Assembly: GCF_022965805.1 (NCBI RefSeq)
Contig: NC_133103.1
Location: 30,822,626-30,886,625 of the forward strand
Source of the DNA: Primulina eburnea
Taxonomy: Eukaryota > Streptophyta > Magnoliopsida > Lamiales > Gesneriaceae
DNA: 64,000 bases
Direction of reading: 5' to 3'
Each line of letters begins with the position of its first letter. Within the stretch, counting starts at the first letter, position 1. The notes below the pieces were generated by a model. It saw only the letters and a program-made list of their open reading frames with translations. It did not search any database and was not told the origin of the DNA. Below, one piece after another: positions 22,457 through 33,640 of this stretch. The translations under genes were made by a program, and so were the position numbers.

Positions 22457-23875
22457 TTGAGGATCAAAGAAGCACAAAGAACTGATCCGAGCATTCAGAG
22501 GTCGATTGATATGGTCAGAGCTGGTCATATCTCAGAGTATCAGGTTAGAGATTCTGTTCTGTATGTGAATAACCGCTTAGTAGTGCCAGAGATTTCAGAT
22601 TTGAGACGACAGATCATGTCGGAGGCACACTGTAGTCGGTTCAGCATTCATCCTGGTGGCAGGAAGATGTACAATGACTTGAAGACGCAATTCTGGTGGA
22701 AGCAGATGAAGACAGATATTGCAGAATTTGTGTCTAAATGTCTGAATTGCCAGCAGGTGAAGGCAGAAAGAAAGAAGCCCGGAGGATTACTTCAGAGTTT
22801 GTCTGTTCCTGAATGGAAATGGGACCACATTTCCATGGATTTCGTGACGAAGTTACCTCGATCTTCGCGGGGCTGTGACGCGATTTGGGTTGTGATAGAC
22901 AGACTGACCAAATCAGCGTGTTTTATTCCGTACAGAATGACCTACAGACATGATCAGATGGCGGAGATTTACGTCAGAGAGGTCGTTAGATTGCACGGTG
23001 TGCCGAAGTCGATCGTATCAGATCGTGATCCACGATTTATTTCTCACTTTTGGCACAGTTTGCAGCAAGCTTTGGGTACGACTTTGCACCTGAGCACTGC
23101 TTATCATCCTCAGACATACGGACAGTCAGAGCGGACTATCCAGACTTTAGAGGACATGCTGAGAGCTGTAGTACTAGATTTTAGTACTAGTTGGCAAGAT
23201 TCATTGCCGTTGTGTGAGTTTTCATACAACAACAGCTATCAGACTAGCATTGAGATGGCACCGTTCGAAGCTTTATACGGAAAGAAGTGCAGATCTTCGT
23301 TGTACTGGGATGATATCTCTGAGGTACCAGAGTTGGGGCCTGATATGATTCGTGAGATGACCGAGAAAGTGAAGCTCATTCAAAAACGAATGAAGACGGC
23401 ACAAGATAGGCAAGCGAAATACGCCAATGTCAGACGCAGACCGTTGGTATTTGAGCAGGGAGACAGAGTATTTTTGAAGATTTCACCTTTCAGAGGCGTT
23501 GTCAGATTTGGCAAGCGAGGAAAGTTGTCTCCTAGATACGTCGGTCCGTATGAAATTCTTGAGAAGATTGGCGATCGAGCTTACAGACTTGCTCTTCCTC
23601 CTTCATTGTCTGGTATACATGACGTTTTTCATGTATCGATGTTGCGCAGATACATGCCAGATGATTCCCATGTTATTCAGCCTGACGAAGCCGAGCTGGA
23701 TCAAACTTTGAGCTATGTTGAGCGACCGATACAGATTCTTGATCGGAAAGAAAAACAACTCAGAACCAAGACCATTCCGCTTGTGAAGGTTCAGTGGAGT
23801 CATCATGGCATCGAGGAAGCAACTTGGGAGACAGAGTCTGAGATGAGACAGAAACATCCCGAGCTATTCATATGA
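22457..23875 (+). CDS. Integrase with chromodomain, family A2 (frameshifted from upstream ORF)
   Basis: This frame lies one base off the preceding one and has no ATG at its start, so it is the severed C-terminal part of the polyprotein rather than a separate gene. It has the HHCC zinc-binding region ([14 protein letters not shown] ... CLNCQQVK), the catalytic core with the aspartates in SMDF and SDRDPRF and the glutamate in GQSERT, the GPY/F module (YVGPYEIL) and a chromodomain-like tail ([12 protein letters not shown] ... EEATWETES). The residue before GQSERT is Tyr where relatives have Asp; it is not catalytic. Integrase inserts the DNA copy, and the chromodomain is thought to steer it to heterochromatin in chromoviruses. 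Confidence 0.92.
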   Translation: MRIKEAQRTDPSIQRSIDMVRAGHISEYQVRDSVLYVNNRLVVPEISDLRRQIMSEAHCSRFSIHPGGRKMYNDLKTQFWWKQMKTDIAEFVSKCLNCQQVKAERKKPGGLLQSLSVPEWKWDHISMDFVTKLPRSSRGCDAIWVVIDRLTKSACFIPYRMTYRHDQMAEIYVREVVRLHGVPKSIVSDRDPRFISHFWHSLQQALGTTLHLSTAYHPQTYGQSERTIQTLEDMLRAVVLDFSTSWQDSLPLCEFSYNNSYQTSIEMAPFEALYGKKCRSSLYWDDISEVPELGPDMIREMTEKVKLIQKRMKTAQDRQAKYANVRRRPLVFEQGDRVFLKISPFRGVVRFGKRGKLSPRYVGPYEILEKIGDRAYRLALPPSLSGIHDVFHVSMLRRYMPDDSHVIQPDEAELDQTLSYVERPIQILDRKEKQLRTKTIPLVKVQWSHHGIEEATWETESEMRQKHPELFI

Positions 23876-23938
23876 TGTGAGTCTTCCTTTCAATTTTGAT
23901 TATACTATTTGTATACACTTGCATGATTAATTGCTTAC

Positions 23939-23976
23939 GAGTTCGAGGACGAACTCCTGCCTTAGAGGGGGAGAAA
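23939..23976 (+). promoter_or_regulatory. Pre-PPT stem-loop and polypurine tract (A2)
   Basis: GAGTTCG-AGGA-CGAACTC (23939-23956) is a perfect 7-bp stem. AGAGGGGGAGAAA (23964-23976) abuts the 3' LTR. The stem lies after the pol stop codon and so is not coding. Confidence 0.8.
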
Positions 23977-25735
23977 TGTAAGGCTCGAGAATTATCAGCT
24001 GTTATGGATGCGAGATTCACAAATTTGAAAATGCATGACATTTAAATCGGAATTGTGAGGTTTTGGTCGAAGCCACACCGCACCCGCGGTACAGGAAGGA
24101 CCGCACCCGCGGTGCATTGATAAAATTGGTGAAATTGTGCGAACAGACACCGCACCCGCGGTCATGCAAGAGCCGCACCCGCGGTCATCGAGATTCAGAG
24201 AATGATACTGCTGCCGAGAGCTCAGCGCACCCGCGCTCTTAAGCTACCGCACCCGCGGTAGTCCGTGTCATTTGAACACCATGAACACTCGTCCCTTTGC
24301 ATGCAATATGTAATAGGTGTCTTTATTTCCTTAGGCATTCAGAACAAGAACCGAGCTCCTTCTCCAAAGAATCCTCAAGCTTCAAGGTAGATTAGAACAT
24401 TGGTTTTGCAAGATTTATGCATCCGATTTTGAATCCGAGTGAAGATTCTTGCTCCGTGTATCACAAGCTTCATAAGGGTATACTTTTTACTCATTTGCAA
24501 CATGTTTCGAAATATATGTGTTGGGGGAATTCAGATTTGAGTTCGAATATGTGTTCTTGATATGTGGAGCATGATTTATTTGTTACCGGATCGAAATTTG
24601 GAGACCGTATGCTATACGTTCGATTTTCCAGCATGTGTTGGATTGTGAATATACAGATTACAGCATGTATATAGATGTTAGATGAGATGATGAGTTGATT
24701 GTGATTTAGTATGATGTTCTTGAGTTACCGGTATAAAAGAATTACGCCGTTATGCCGTCGAATTGCATTGAAACCGATGTTAGCTTTGTATATTGATTTG
24801 CTTGAGATGTATATGACAGAAGTGCACATTGTTTATGCCATTTCAGATTTGTATTGACTACTTGGTATTCGAGATTTTGGTTCGACACAGACTGTGCGAC
24901 AAGAAAGGTATAATTCATGTGGTCACGGGATTGCACAACTCGATTCAGATTTGATACGAGTTTCCCTAAATCACATACTAGACTGTTATTATTACATTTG
25001 ATTATGTAATGTCTTGTTTATTGATTTATATTCGAGTCCTGAGATAGGAGATATTGGCAGATCGGCCAAAACTAGACGTTTCGGTGTATCGTCGCATAGT
25101 AGTAGATTTGCTCTATGTGTAGACCCTCGATACATAGTTGACCGAAGTCTAGGAATAAGACGTACCGTTACCCCGAGTGGCTGGGTAGGTGACAGACCGT
25201 CTTATTCACACCGGGATCCCTAGATTAGAAAAGAGTCGAGTCAAGATTTAAATGTTGAATACAGATTTGTATTCTTCTACATGTTTAGATTTACATTCAT
25301 GTTACTTGATATATGCTATGCTCTTGTACATGATTATTACATTGCATGCATCCATGTTTTATACTGGGATATGTTCTCACCGGAGTTATCCGGCTGTTGT
25401 CGTGTCTGTATGTGTGCATGGCAACAGGTGGGGCAGGATCTGGGTCTCGAGCTAGATGAGAGATTGATGATAGCGTGGAGATCTCGGGCGTCAAAGATTC
25501 CTAGTGTTTCCTACTGGACTTGTATCACTTATGTTGTAGTTGGTATCTAAACACTAGAGTATGGTTGTACTAGACAGACTTGTATGTACACTATGTTGTT
25601 TATTTCATTTAAAAGTCATGTTATGCTTTAGCTATACATTTGAATTAATATTAAAAGCAAAATTTTTGACCCACATTTTCGAACAAAGATCCAATTAAAT
25701 CCCAAAAGAATTGAGTTAGAGCCCGGGTCCCCACA
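23977..25735 (+). repeat. 3' LTR of family A2
   Basis: It is the near-identical partner of 17338-19099, with the array at 24076-24260 and the CCGGA hairpin at 25380-25393. It ends CCCCACA before the TSD TATTG. Confidence 0.94.
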
Positions 25736-26397
25736 TATTGTATATGTGCTCCCTCTATTGTTTGAGTCTTCACCGCTCTTCTCTTTATATAGGAGGAGGA
25801 AGCTGATCGTACCGTGAGACTCATTTATTGTATCCGTTGCATTTAAATCGGCTTCTTGGACTATGTGTCTCGTCTTTTTACTGTCCCTCTGAAGCGCTTT
25901 GTCTTTAATGCTCTGATGCAACGTCCATTATTGTCCTTTGACTGGATAATGGCTTTGTACTTTCTCGCACAGCTGGAATCCACTTCGAAGGATTCTATCA
26001 TCGTCCATAACTGAAGGATTTCAACTGATGCTTCGAACTGGTCAGTTTGAACTGATCTTTCAGTTGGGCTAGTTAAATCAGTTGACTCGTCAGTTGAACT
26101 GATTTCACACTCGTTCAGTTGGACTGATCAGCTATCAGTTGAACACTCTTTCGGCTGGCCAAGCTTATGAGGTTTTCCTGCTGAATTACCTATCAACTGG
26201 TCAATCAGCTGTACTGCTCAAATGATGTAGCCAGTTGAACTGATTCATTTTGAGCGGTCAGTTGTGTCTTCAGTTTTGCGATGTAAACAACTCGTAGTGA
26301 TCCTAGATGCTGCACAACTAAGGTAGATCATTAGTAACACAATTAACAAGTTTTGTTAACATCATAATCAAGATTGCGAACTTGAAAAGTTCCAACA

Positions 26398-26725
26398 ATT
26401 ACTATGACAAGATCGATGTGAAAATGAAAGAATATACATGACTTTGATCTTTAAAACTCACGATAAGGCGAATAACGAAACGACGCGGTGCGGGAAGCAA
26501 TCCGGGCGACTTGAGGCACGATTTTGCTGCTAAAATCAACATGTGGTTGCTGAAATAATTTGAAGGGGAGGGTGGCTTCTGGACAAAGAACTTAGAACCC
26601 TAAAAATTCTCTTCAAAAAGAAATGAAATGGTGCAAGAGACATCTGTATGCATAGGCCAAGTGTGTGTGTATGTATAGTGCATATTTGTGTGATTGTAAC
26701 ATGTGTGTGTTAGTGGGTTAGTGGA
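26398..26725 (-). repeat. Degenerate Gypsy LTR fragment (continues at 28822-29290)
   Basis: This piece and 28822-29290 flank the family C solo LTR and share the character of the old LTR family seen at 11545-14755: the block CTCTTTTCCTCGATCCCGC near 29107, and a stretch near 26540-26620 resembling 30140-30200. The orientation is minus. It was also the target of the Copia LTR. The borders are uncertain. Confidence 0.5.
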
Positions 26726-27289
26726 TGTGGGGATCCGGACGCTAATTCATGTCTTAATCATTGTTAATGTCAAATATAAAAATTAAGAAAAGTGGGACTA
26801 ATTTTTTTTTTAATTATAAATGCGGAAACGTAATAGTATTCTATATGATATACATGTCAATATCAAAGTACAAGTCATGTACTACATGTCTCTATCTCAA
26901 CTAGGTTCAACGACTATACATCCAGTGTTGAATCCTATTCTGCTTCTGCGCCCGAATCACCACACTAACTATATTCTCTCATCCTCTTCCTGATCCTGAT
27001 CATATCACACCAATTGTCACGCACACATACAAACAAGACAATAACCGGATAACTCCGATGAGAATTACATTCCTAGTATATCCTGTATACATGCATTTCA
27101 TATAAATAGACAGATATAAAAGCATAAAACAGATATTAATAACATGTATCAAAATCAGAAACATGAATCAATACAAACTCTGAATCAAACTCTATGGCTC
27201 TTAGACTCACATGAATCAATGAAACTCTGTATCACACTCTGTGACTCTTAGACTCTACTCGACTCGTCCTAATCTAGGGATCCCGATCT

Positions 27290-27356
27290 GAATAAGAACA
27301 TACACCCACCTACACTCTCGATCGGGGTGGTGGTACATTCTTATTCACGGACTTTG
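27290..27356 (-). other. Conserved long stem-loop, family C version with changed base pair
   Basis: GAATAAGAA (27290-27298) pairs with TTCTTATTC (27348-27356). Families A1-A3 have GAATAAGAC and GTCTTATTC here, so one position differs in both arms and pairing is kept. Confidence 0.6.
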
Positions 27357-28515
27357 GCCCTTTCCGTATCTAATCTCAGCGATAGGAGTTGCTCTACTCC
27401 CCAACATATCGATACGACCAAACGTCCGGCGTCTTGGCGAATCAGCCACAGACTAGGCACATCCGCCATGGCATATCTACCAATCATCTAGGCATATCAA
27501 CCCTGGCATATCCTGCCAAACCTCCGTGACAATGTGCAATGGGCCAGTGATGATTCCATCACTATCTGGCACCTCTGTCACGAGATCAATCGTCTACGAC
27601 TAGGCGCATCCGCTTATGACTCAATACATAAATTAATAGACCAAAGATATCCATCTCATTCAATTGCAAATATCAATGCAATAAGGTAAAGTATGTGATT
27701 TTGGGAGGCTCAAGTCAAATCAAACTCGAGTTGTGCAATCCCAAATCAACATTTATTTATACCTTTTTTTTCGTTCTGTCGATCCGACTCTGTCGAAGTC
27801 TCGAACTCACTGCCTGTCAATATCAATCTGGCAATGACAATATCAAATATATTGTGCCAATGTACACTAAATTCAAGACCTGTTCTTATCAATACTCAAA
27901 TCAACACATAATCTGATCAATGTCAACTATACAACGATACAATCTCAATCAATAGCGAATCTGATTAATATCAATCTACTGATATTTCGACGGCATAACA
28001 ATACAATCTCAATAACCACGTCAATCTCAACATCACAGATATAATAACACGGCTCATAATCAATATCAATACAACTCATAATCTCAACAATAACAGATCA
28101 TAATCTCAAATCTATACAATCTCCATCATATCAGTTCTGAAAATCATAAAAATTACATACACAGTCTGTTCTCTGATCTGATTTCATTTATATACCGATC
28201 AGTATATCTAGAGCACATAATAATAAGCAAATCATAATTCCCTTAATATCATAATTTCAAATCATATCAAAACATAACAAAACTTACTTCCAGTTAAAGC
28301 TCTCGTAAATAGGAACACTGTGTTGTACTCGGATTCAAAATCAGACGGGCGGATCTTGCGTAAATCAAAATCTAAAAGGTGAAAAGCCGTAAGGATTTCT
28401 CGTATATTTCCTGAAGCTCTCCTCGATTTCCTTTCTGCCTAATTCTGAATGAATGGCTATATACATATCAAGTTGCATGAATAAGATACGTGGCTGCATT
28501 TCCCACATTTCCAAA

Positions 28516-28696
28516 CGGCGCTCAAGCGGTTACAATTTACCGCTCGGGCGCCGAACACTCTGTCCGGTTACTCTACTTGTTAAACACTGGCACTCGGACT
28601 GTCAAAACTACCTCTCGGGCGCTAGAATTTCTGTCCAAGCCCTCAAATTATCATCACCTGGCGCTCGGGCGGTTGTAATGTACCGCTAGGGTTCCA
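28516..28696 (-). repeat. U3 array of CGC-TCGG-GCG palindromes (family C)
   Basis: Five or six units are visible, the best being GGCGCTCGGGCGGT, ACCGCTCGGGCGCC and GGCGCTCAAGCGGT. Neighbouring units carry exchanged arms (GGCGC/GCGGT, then ACCGC/GCGCC), so each pairs internally at its CGC/GCG core and adjacent units can also pair with each other. The array lies about 125-305 nt from the LTR start. A TATA-like stretch (CTATATACATA, 28457-28467) follows about 50 nt downstream on the minus strand. Confidence 0.75.
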
Positions 28697-29290
28697 GATG
28701 TTCTGTCCAACATCCTGGCTTATGATGCACCGACTCCCAGCTTGTCCACTCGAGCTCCTACAACTTCAATTATGTCAATTAATGCATGTCTAATTACAAT
28801 GATGGAATCTCGGGCATTACAGTAGGGTTAGTGGGGAGGGCATTAAAATGTTTAATTAGGATATTAAAATACTAATAATCAATTAGTATACTAAATAAAA
28901 TAATAATTCCCCACTAAAATAATAGCATCCCTAAATTTGAATTAAAATACACATGTGTTAAACCTTAAAAGCTAAAAATATTTAAATCACTTAATAAATT
29001 AAATTAGGCTTTAAAAATGATAAAAACTTAATAAATCATTTTAGAATGTCACTTTCTTGACTTGAAATAAAATACCACATTTTAAAATCGCCTAAATCGT
29101 CGCTGGTCTCTTTTCCTCGATCCCGCATCGAATATTCGCCTGAAACATGAAACTCGAGAAAACATTTTAACGTGCATAAACTTTTAATAATTCAAAATAA
29201 TGCAATTTCATAAATTTTGTGTCGCTAAAAATCATTTTAAAATTAGTTAAATAAATTTATGAGTTTTACGTGTACTGGTTTTGGGTTCTG

Positions 29291-30647
29291 CACAACGTGT
29301 CAAAATATGTCTCAACATATTATCATATACGTGTTCATTTTCTTTATTTTAATTTTGTTCATTAGTTGTGACTTTCGTATCAGTTCTATTTGATGGATTC
29401 ATCTATGTATAACCGTGGTCCCGACGGCAGGAACATCAGCGACAGTATTACCCACCCACTGACCCTTGGCCTTACATATCATCGTATTCATATTCATTTT
29501 CATATTAGTCACAACCAATTCCCATTCTTCAAAACATGTCAACATATTCAACGCTTATAAAATAATGCATATATGTAAATTTACTTAAAATCAGGCAGGC
29601 AACATATTTTTCATATTTACATAAAATTCATTTTCATGATAACGTATCCATTTAAAACATGTCAATTTGTGTTCAGGGCGCTGCCAAGACTGCTAACTCA
29701 ACCCGGGTGCAAAATTACCATTTTACCCCTAGAAACCCCAATTGACCATTTTATCCTTGGAGCTCAAAATTTCGACCCGAAACAAACTAAACTCCTTAAA
29801 TGCCTCCATATTTATAATCATTTCTTAGACGTAAAATCGAGCCCCTTTCATAACTTATACGATTTGTTTTAAAACTTGAACCGGGGTCTTGGTTTAACCC
29901 GACTCAACCCGAAACTCAACCAAAATTTTCAAAATTTAACCATGACTTAACGACACCTAACTAAACCTCGAACACCCAACAGCAAATAAATAGCATTAAT
30001 GATGAGAAAAATAAGATTCATGGCATGCCTTTGCGTTTAAACGCTCGAAACTTGGATATCTACGCGTAGGACAGGAATCGGAGAGACGGAAAAGGATTGC
30101 TTTGCAAAACCAAGGGAGAACTCGAAGGTGGCTGCTGGATTAATTCGAAATTCCTACTGCTGCTAAAGGGGAAGGGCGGCCATGTGTTTAGGGTTTGCAA
30201 AAGATGTGTTTAAATCATAAAAAGGTGTAAATGAGCCCTTAACTAAAATAAAAAGGATTAAAATGGTTTTAGGCCCATTATACGATAAAATAAACCCGTC
30301 AAGCCCAAAAACACTCCCGAAAAATATTTTGTTTGGGTACGTTTTTAATAATATTTCTCGAGCCCTAAAAATTCCTCCGACTCGCTGAAATTTGCGTAGC
30401 GGTTAAAATATGGCACAAGTTAAAATACCCAAACAAGGCCCATTTTCAAAACTCACACTTATTTAAACCATATATTAAATAATTAAGAGTAATTATTTAA
30501 TAAACACATTTTTCCTGATTATCTCTGGTCTTTGTTCCTCATTCGAGTGCGAAATGCAACTTAAAACCTAATGCATGAAACTTTAAATAAACATGAATTA
30601 ACCTAAAAAACATGCAATATTTTAGTAAAACCCTAAATTGCATGACA
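29291..30647 (-). repeat. Second degenerate Gypsy LTR fragment
   Basis: On the minus strand it starts near TGTCATGCAATTTAGGG (30647). It contains the block TCTGGTCTTTGTTCCTCATTCG near 30523 (compare 61375 and, in reverse, 11730), and near 29400-29480 a stretch equivalent to 59690-59760 and, in reverse, 14020-14100. It lies directly against truncated integrase sequence at 30648. No TSD could be assigned. Confidence 0.55.
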
Positions 30648-31503
30648 GAACCACTCCTTTCATAGGTGAAACTTTAGCTTTCTCATTTATTTCAAATTCC
30701 AACGGTCTTCGCTTTAAATTATCCCAGCTCTTTTGTTGATCTGGAGCTGCCTTGAGTTTTTCCCTGATAATAGCCACTTAATCAATTGCTACATGAACCA
30801 GTTCAGGTGATGTGATACCCTTATCTCCGACTTCATCCCCGTATAGAGGTGGCCTAAACTTTCAACCATACAGTGCTTCATAAGGAGCCACGTCGAGCAC
30901 TGTATCCAGAGCACATGCTCCCAACATGTTCCGAGGGTTTGAATTGTCCTTTCAGTTTTGCTATCTATTTGAGGGTGATAGGCCGTGCTGAGAGTGACTT
31001 TGGTTTCCATGGCTTCTTGAAAACTTTTTCAAAACCGAGATATAAATCTTGGGTCTTTGTCGGATAATATACTTGTCGGAACCCCGTGTAATCTTACTAT
31101 GTTGTCCATGTACAGTAAGGCTAGTTTATCTAAGTTTTAGTTCATTCAAACCGGTAAGAAATGTGCAGAATTGGTTTATCTGTCAACGATTACCCAAATC
31201 CCATCGTAACCTTGTATTGATTTTGGTAACCCTACATATGTGTTCCCATTTCCACTTTTGTATTTCTAGTGGTTGCAGAAGTCCTTTAGGTCGTTGATGT
31301 TCCGTTTTGAACTATTGATAGGTTATGCACTTGGAAACAAAGACAACTACATCTTTGTTCATTCCACTCCACCAGTAATTCTTTTTAAAATCTCGGTACA
31401 TCTTGGTGCTTCCAAGGTGAACTGAAAATTTCGATTTACGTGCCTCGGACATCACTTCTTCCCAAATTCCATCGATGTCGGGTACACACAAATGTTTTTT
31501 CAT
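30648..31503 (-). pseudogene. Integrase remnant of an old Gypsy element
   Basis: The minus strand encodes the zinc-binding region (SVHLGSTKMYRDFKKNYWW ... CITYQ, 31312-31503) and a core piece ([20 protein letters not shown], 30789-31010), with stops and frameshifts between. Relative to the usual DGQSERTIQ block, Gly-Gln-Ser is Ser-Lys-Thr. The C-terminal end is cut by the LTR fragment at 30647, so no chromodomain or 3' LTR of this element is seen. Confidence 0.75.
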
Positions 31504-31990
31504 CCATAGAACACCCTTCCCATCAGTCTGAAATTCTTGTGTTTTTTTCTTTCTTGAAGGTATTCCTTAATTTTTGTGAGGGATAGATCTTGGTTTTGTT
31601 TCAACTTTATTGATTCTCGAAGACATGGTTGTGCTGAAAGAGAGGATAAGCTCACTTTCCCAATGTTTCTTAAGGCATCTGTTACATTATTCGCCTTACA
31701 CGTATGGTAATTGATTGATAAATCGTAATCTTTCAAAAGTTCGATCCACCTTATTTGCCTCATGTTTAATTTTTTGAGTGAATATGTATTTGACACTCTG
31801 GTAATCAGTAAATATTTTTTATTTGACCCCATAAATATAATGTCTCAAAATCTTTAGTGCAAATACAATTGCAGCTAACTCAAGATCATGGGTTGAGTAA
31901 TTTTGTTCATATTATTTTAGTTGTCTTAATGCATAAGCAATTACTTGTCCATCCTACATGAGCACACATCCCGGACCTCCTATTGACGCA
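31500..31990 (-). pseudogene. RNaseH remnant of the old Gypsy element
   Basis: [23 protein letters not shown] (about 31690-31780) matches the RNaseH end [22 protein letters not shown] of family A2. Further up, 31840-31990 holds decayed [13 protein letters not shown] and YTDAS-like blocks. Several frameshifts are present. Confidence 0.7.
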
Positions 31991-32950
31991 TCACTGTAAA
32001 TTGTGAAATTCTTGCCTTCTTTGGGAAGTACTAATACTGGTGTAGAGGCAAGCTTCAGTTTCAGGGTTTCGAAACGTTTCTCACATGCTTCATTCCAAAT
32101 AAATTTTGAATTCTTATGTGTGAGTTTGGTAAGAGGAATGACTATTGAAGAAAACCCTTCAAAAAATTTCTATAATATCCAGCTAAACCTAGAAAACTTC
32201 TTACTTCAGTTACAGTCTTCGGTTGAGGCCGGTCCATGATCACTTTTACTTTCTTAGGCTCCAGTAACACTTCTAATTCAGAGATTATATGGCCCAATAA
32301 AGCAACACTTTTTAACCAAAATTCACATTTCTTGAATTTGGCATAGAGTTCATTTTCATGGAGTGTTGCAAGGTGAGATGCAAATGTTCCTCGTTGTCTT
32401 ACTCACTCTGTGAGTACAAAAGAATATCATCCATGAAAACTACCACAACTTATCAAGGTATGGTTTGAATACTCTACTCATGAGGTCCATGAATGCCGCA
32501 AGAGCAATTGTTAGACCAAAAGGCATTACCATAAACTCATAGTATCCATATTTTGTTTAAAAAACTGTTTTAGGCATATATTCTGCTTTGACCTTCAGTT
32601 GATGATAACATGATCTTAGATCTAGTTTTGAAAAGATATTGGCTCATTTTAGTTGATCGAAAAGATTATCTATTCTTGGGAGTGGGTACTTATTTTTTAT
32701 CATGATCTTGTTGAACTCTCTATAGTCAATGCATAGTCCCATGCTTTTGTCCTTTTTGTTCACGAACAGTACCGGGCTCCCCACAAGGATGCACTAGGTC
32801 GGATTTGTTTCTTATTTAATAACTCATGAAGTTGCTCCTTTAACTCCTTTAGTTCTGTTGGAACTATTTGGTATGGTGCCTTTGAAATTGGTCAGAACCA
32901 GGGAAAAAATTAATTTCAAATTCCACTTCTATGTCAGGTATCGCACCGGG
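31991..32950 (-). pseudogene. Reverse transcriptase remnant of the old Gypsy element
   Basis: On the minus strand a palm motif reading FMDDIL lies near 32423-32445, a MPFGL-like block near 32515-32530 and an [12 protein letters not shown] block near 32730-32770. No frame is open over more than about 80 codons. The order and spacing agree with RT of the surrounding elements, read in reverse. Confidence 0.65.
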
Positions 32951-33056
32951 AAGTTCCTCAAGAAAGACGTCTTGAAATACTTTAATGACTGGAATATCTT
33001 CTAACCTTGGGTTGACTTCTTCTTTGACCTTGCTGATCATTGGAAGGTAAATTTCT

Positions 33057-33640
33057 TCACCTCCTTTTATAGCCTTCTAGGTTTGTGACCCACATAAGAG
33101 AGATTTTTGTTTCTTGGACTTTCCATGATATATGATTTCGTTCCGATCTGGAGTTTAAAGTTTGACATTTTTTTTGACAGTCTACAAAGCCATGATGCTT
33201 GGATAACCAGTCCATGCCTAGAACGATGTCCAAACCAATCATATTGAGTTGAACTAATTCTCCCTCGAAGATTTGTTCATTGATGCAAATTTTATAGTTT
33301 TTGTGCACCTTATGGGTTTCAATTGTTTTGCTAGCAGGTGTAGCAACTCTTAACGGCCACTAAGAGTTTCATGCTCAAGTTTTCAGTTTCTAGCAAATCA
33401 TCTAGATACTAATGAGTGAGTAGCACCACAATCAAACAAGACATATGAATGTATTTCATTGAGTAAAACCTTACTTGACACCACATCATTGGTGTTATCC
33501 GCTTCATCTTGAGTCATAGCGAGCACTCGAGCGTTAGCCTTGTTTTCATTTGGTTTGTTTGGACCAATTCCTTTGTCTTTGTTCTCAGGACACTCGTTAA
33601 TCCGATGTCCCAATTTCTCAAATTTGAAACAAGCTCCTGT
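33057..33640 (-). pseudogene. Zinc knuckle and protease remnant of the old Gypsy element
   Basis: The frame 33398-33613 carries GHRINECPE (end of a CCHC knuckle whose second Cys is Phe, just upstream) and the protease site YVLFDCGATHSLVS, where the usual Asp-Ser-Gly is Asp-Cys-Gly. The frame 33057-33308 has VLGMDWLSKHHGFVDC, typical of the second half of chromovirus proteases. A frameshift and stops separate them. Confidence 0.75.

Larger units (their letters stand above)
17338..25735 (+). mobile_element. Complete, nearly intact Ty3/Gypsy chromovirus, family A2
   Basis: The element is 8.4 kb with LTRs of 1762 and 1759 bp (TGTAAGGCTCG to CCCCACA), a perfect TSD TATTG (17333-17337 and 25736-25740), an iMet primer site and a polypurine tract. 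Gag-PR-RT-RNaseH is one open frame, and integrase-chromodomain continues after a 1-nt frameshift. The LTRs differ at roughly 25 places by eye (about 1.5%). Domain order PR-RT-RNH-INT-chromodomain fits a Del/Tekay-like chromovirus. Confidence 0.95.
16654..26397 (-). repeat. Copia-type LTR, split by family A2 (16654-17337 and 25741-26397)
   Basis: The two pieces join at the A2 target duplication TATTG to give an LTR of about 1.34 kb. On the minus strand it begins TGTTGGAACTTTTCAAG at 26397 and ends ATTCCATCA at 16654, next to a Met-tRNA primer site. The short inverted ends (TGTTGGAA and TTCCATCA) support LTR borders. The 26050-26280 part is rich in repeats of the word CAGTTGAACTGA and variants. 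Confidence 0.7.
26726..28821 (-). mobile_element. Solo LTR of family C
   Basis: It is 2096 bp; on the minus strand it runs from TGTAATGCCCGAG (28821) to CCGGATCCCCACA (26726). Its ends and internal blocks (the stem at 27290-27356, and CCGGATAACTCCGA near 27044) mark it as a sister of families A and B. No primer site or PPT is attached, so it is a solo LTR. The flanks GTGGA (26721-26725) and GTAGG (28822-28826) match at only 3 of 5 bases, so the TSD has decayed or recombination joined two copies. Confidence 0.8.

Noticed and set aside
28453..28689. Two short plus-strand frames across the family C array
   Set aside because: They are antisense to a solo LTR and consist of the palindrome units.
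26721..28826. GTGGA/GTAGG as a TSD of the family C solo LTR
   Set aside because: Only 3 of 5 bases agree, which is weak; the LTR call rests on its ends and internal blocks instead.
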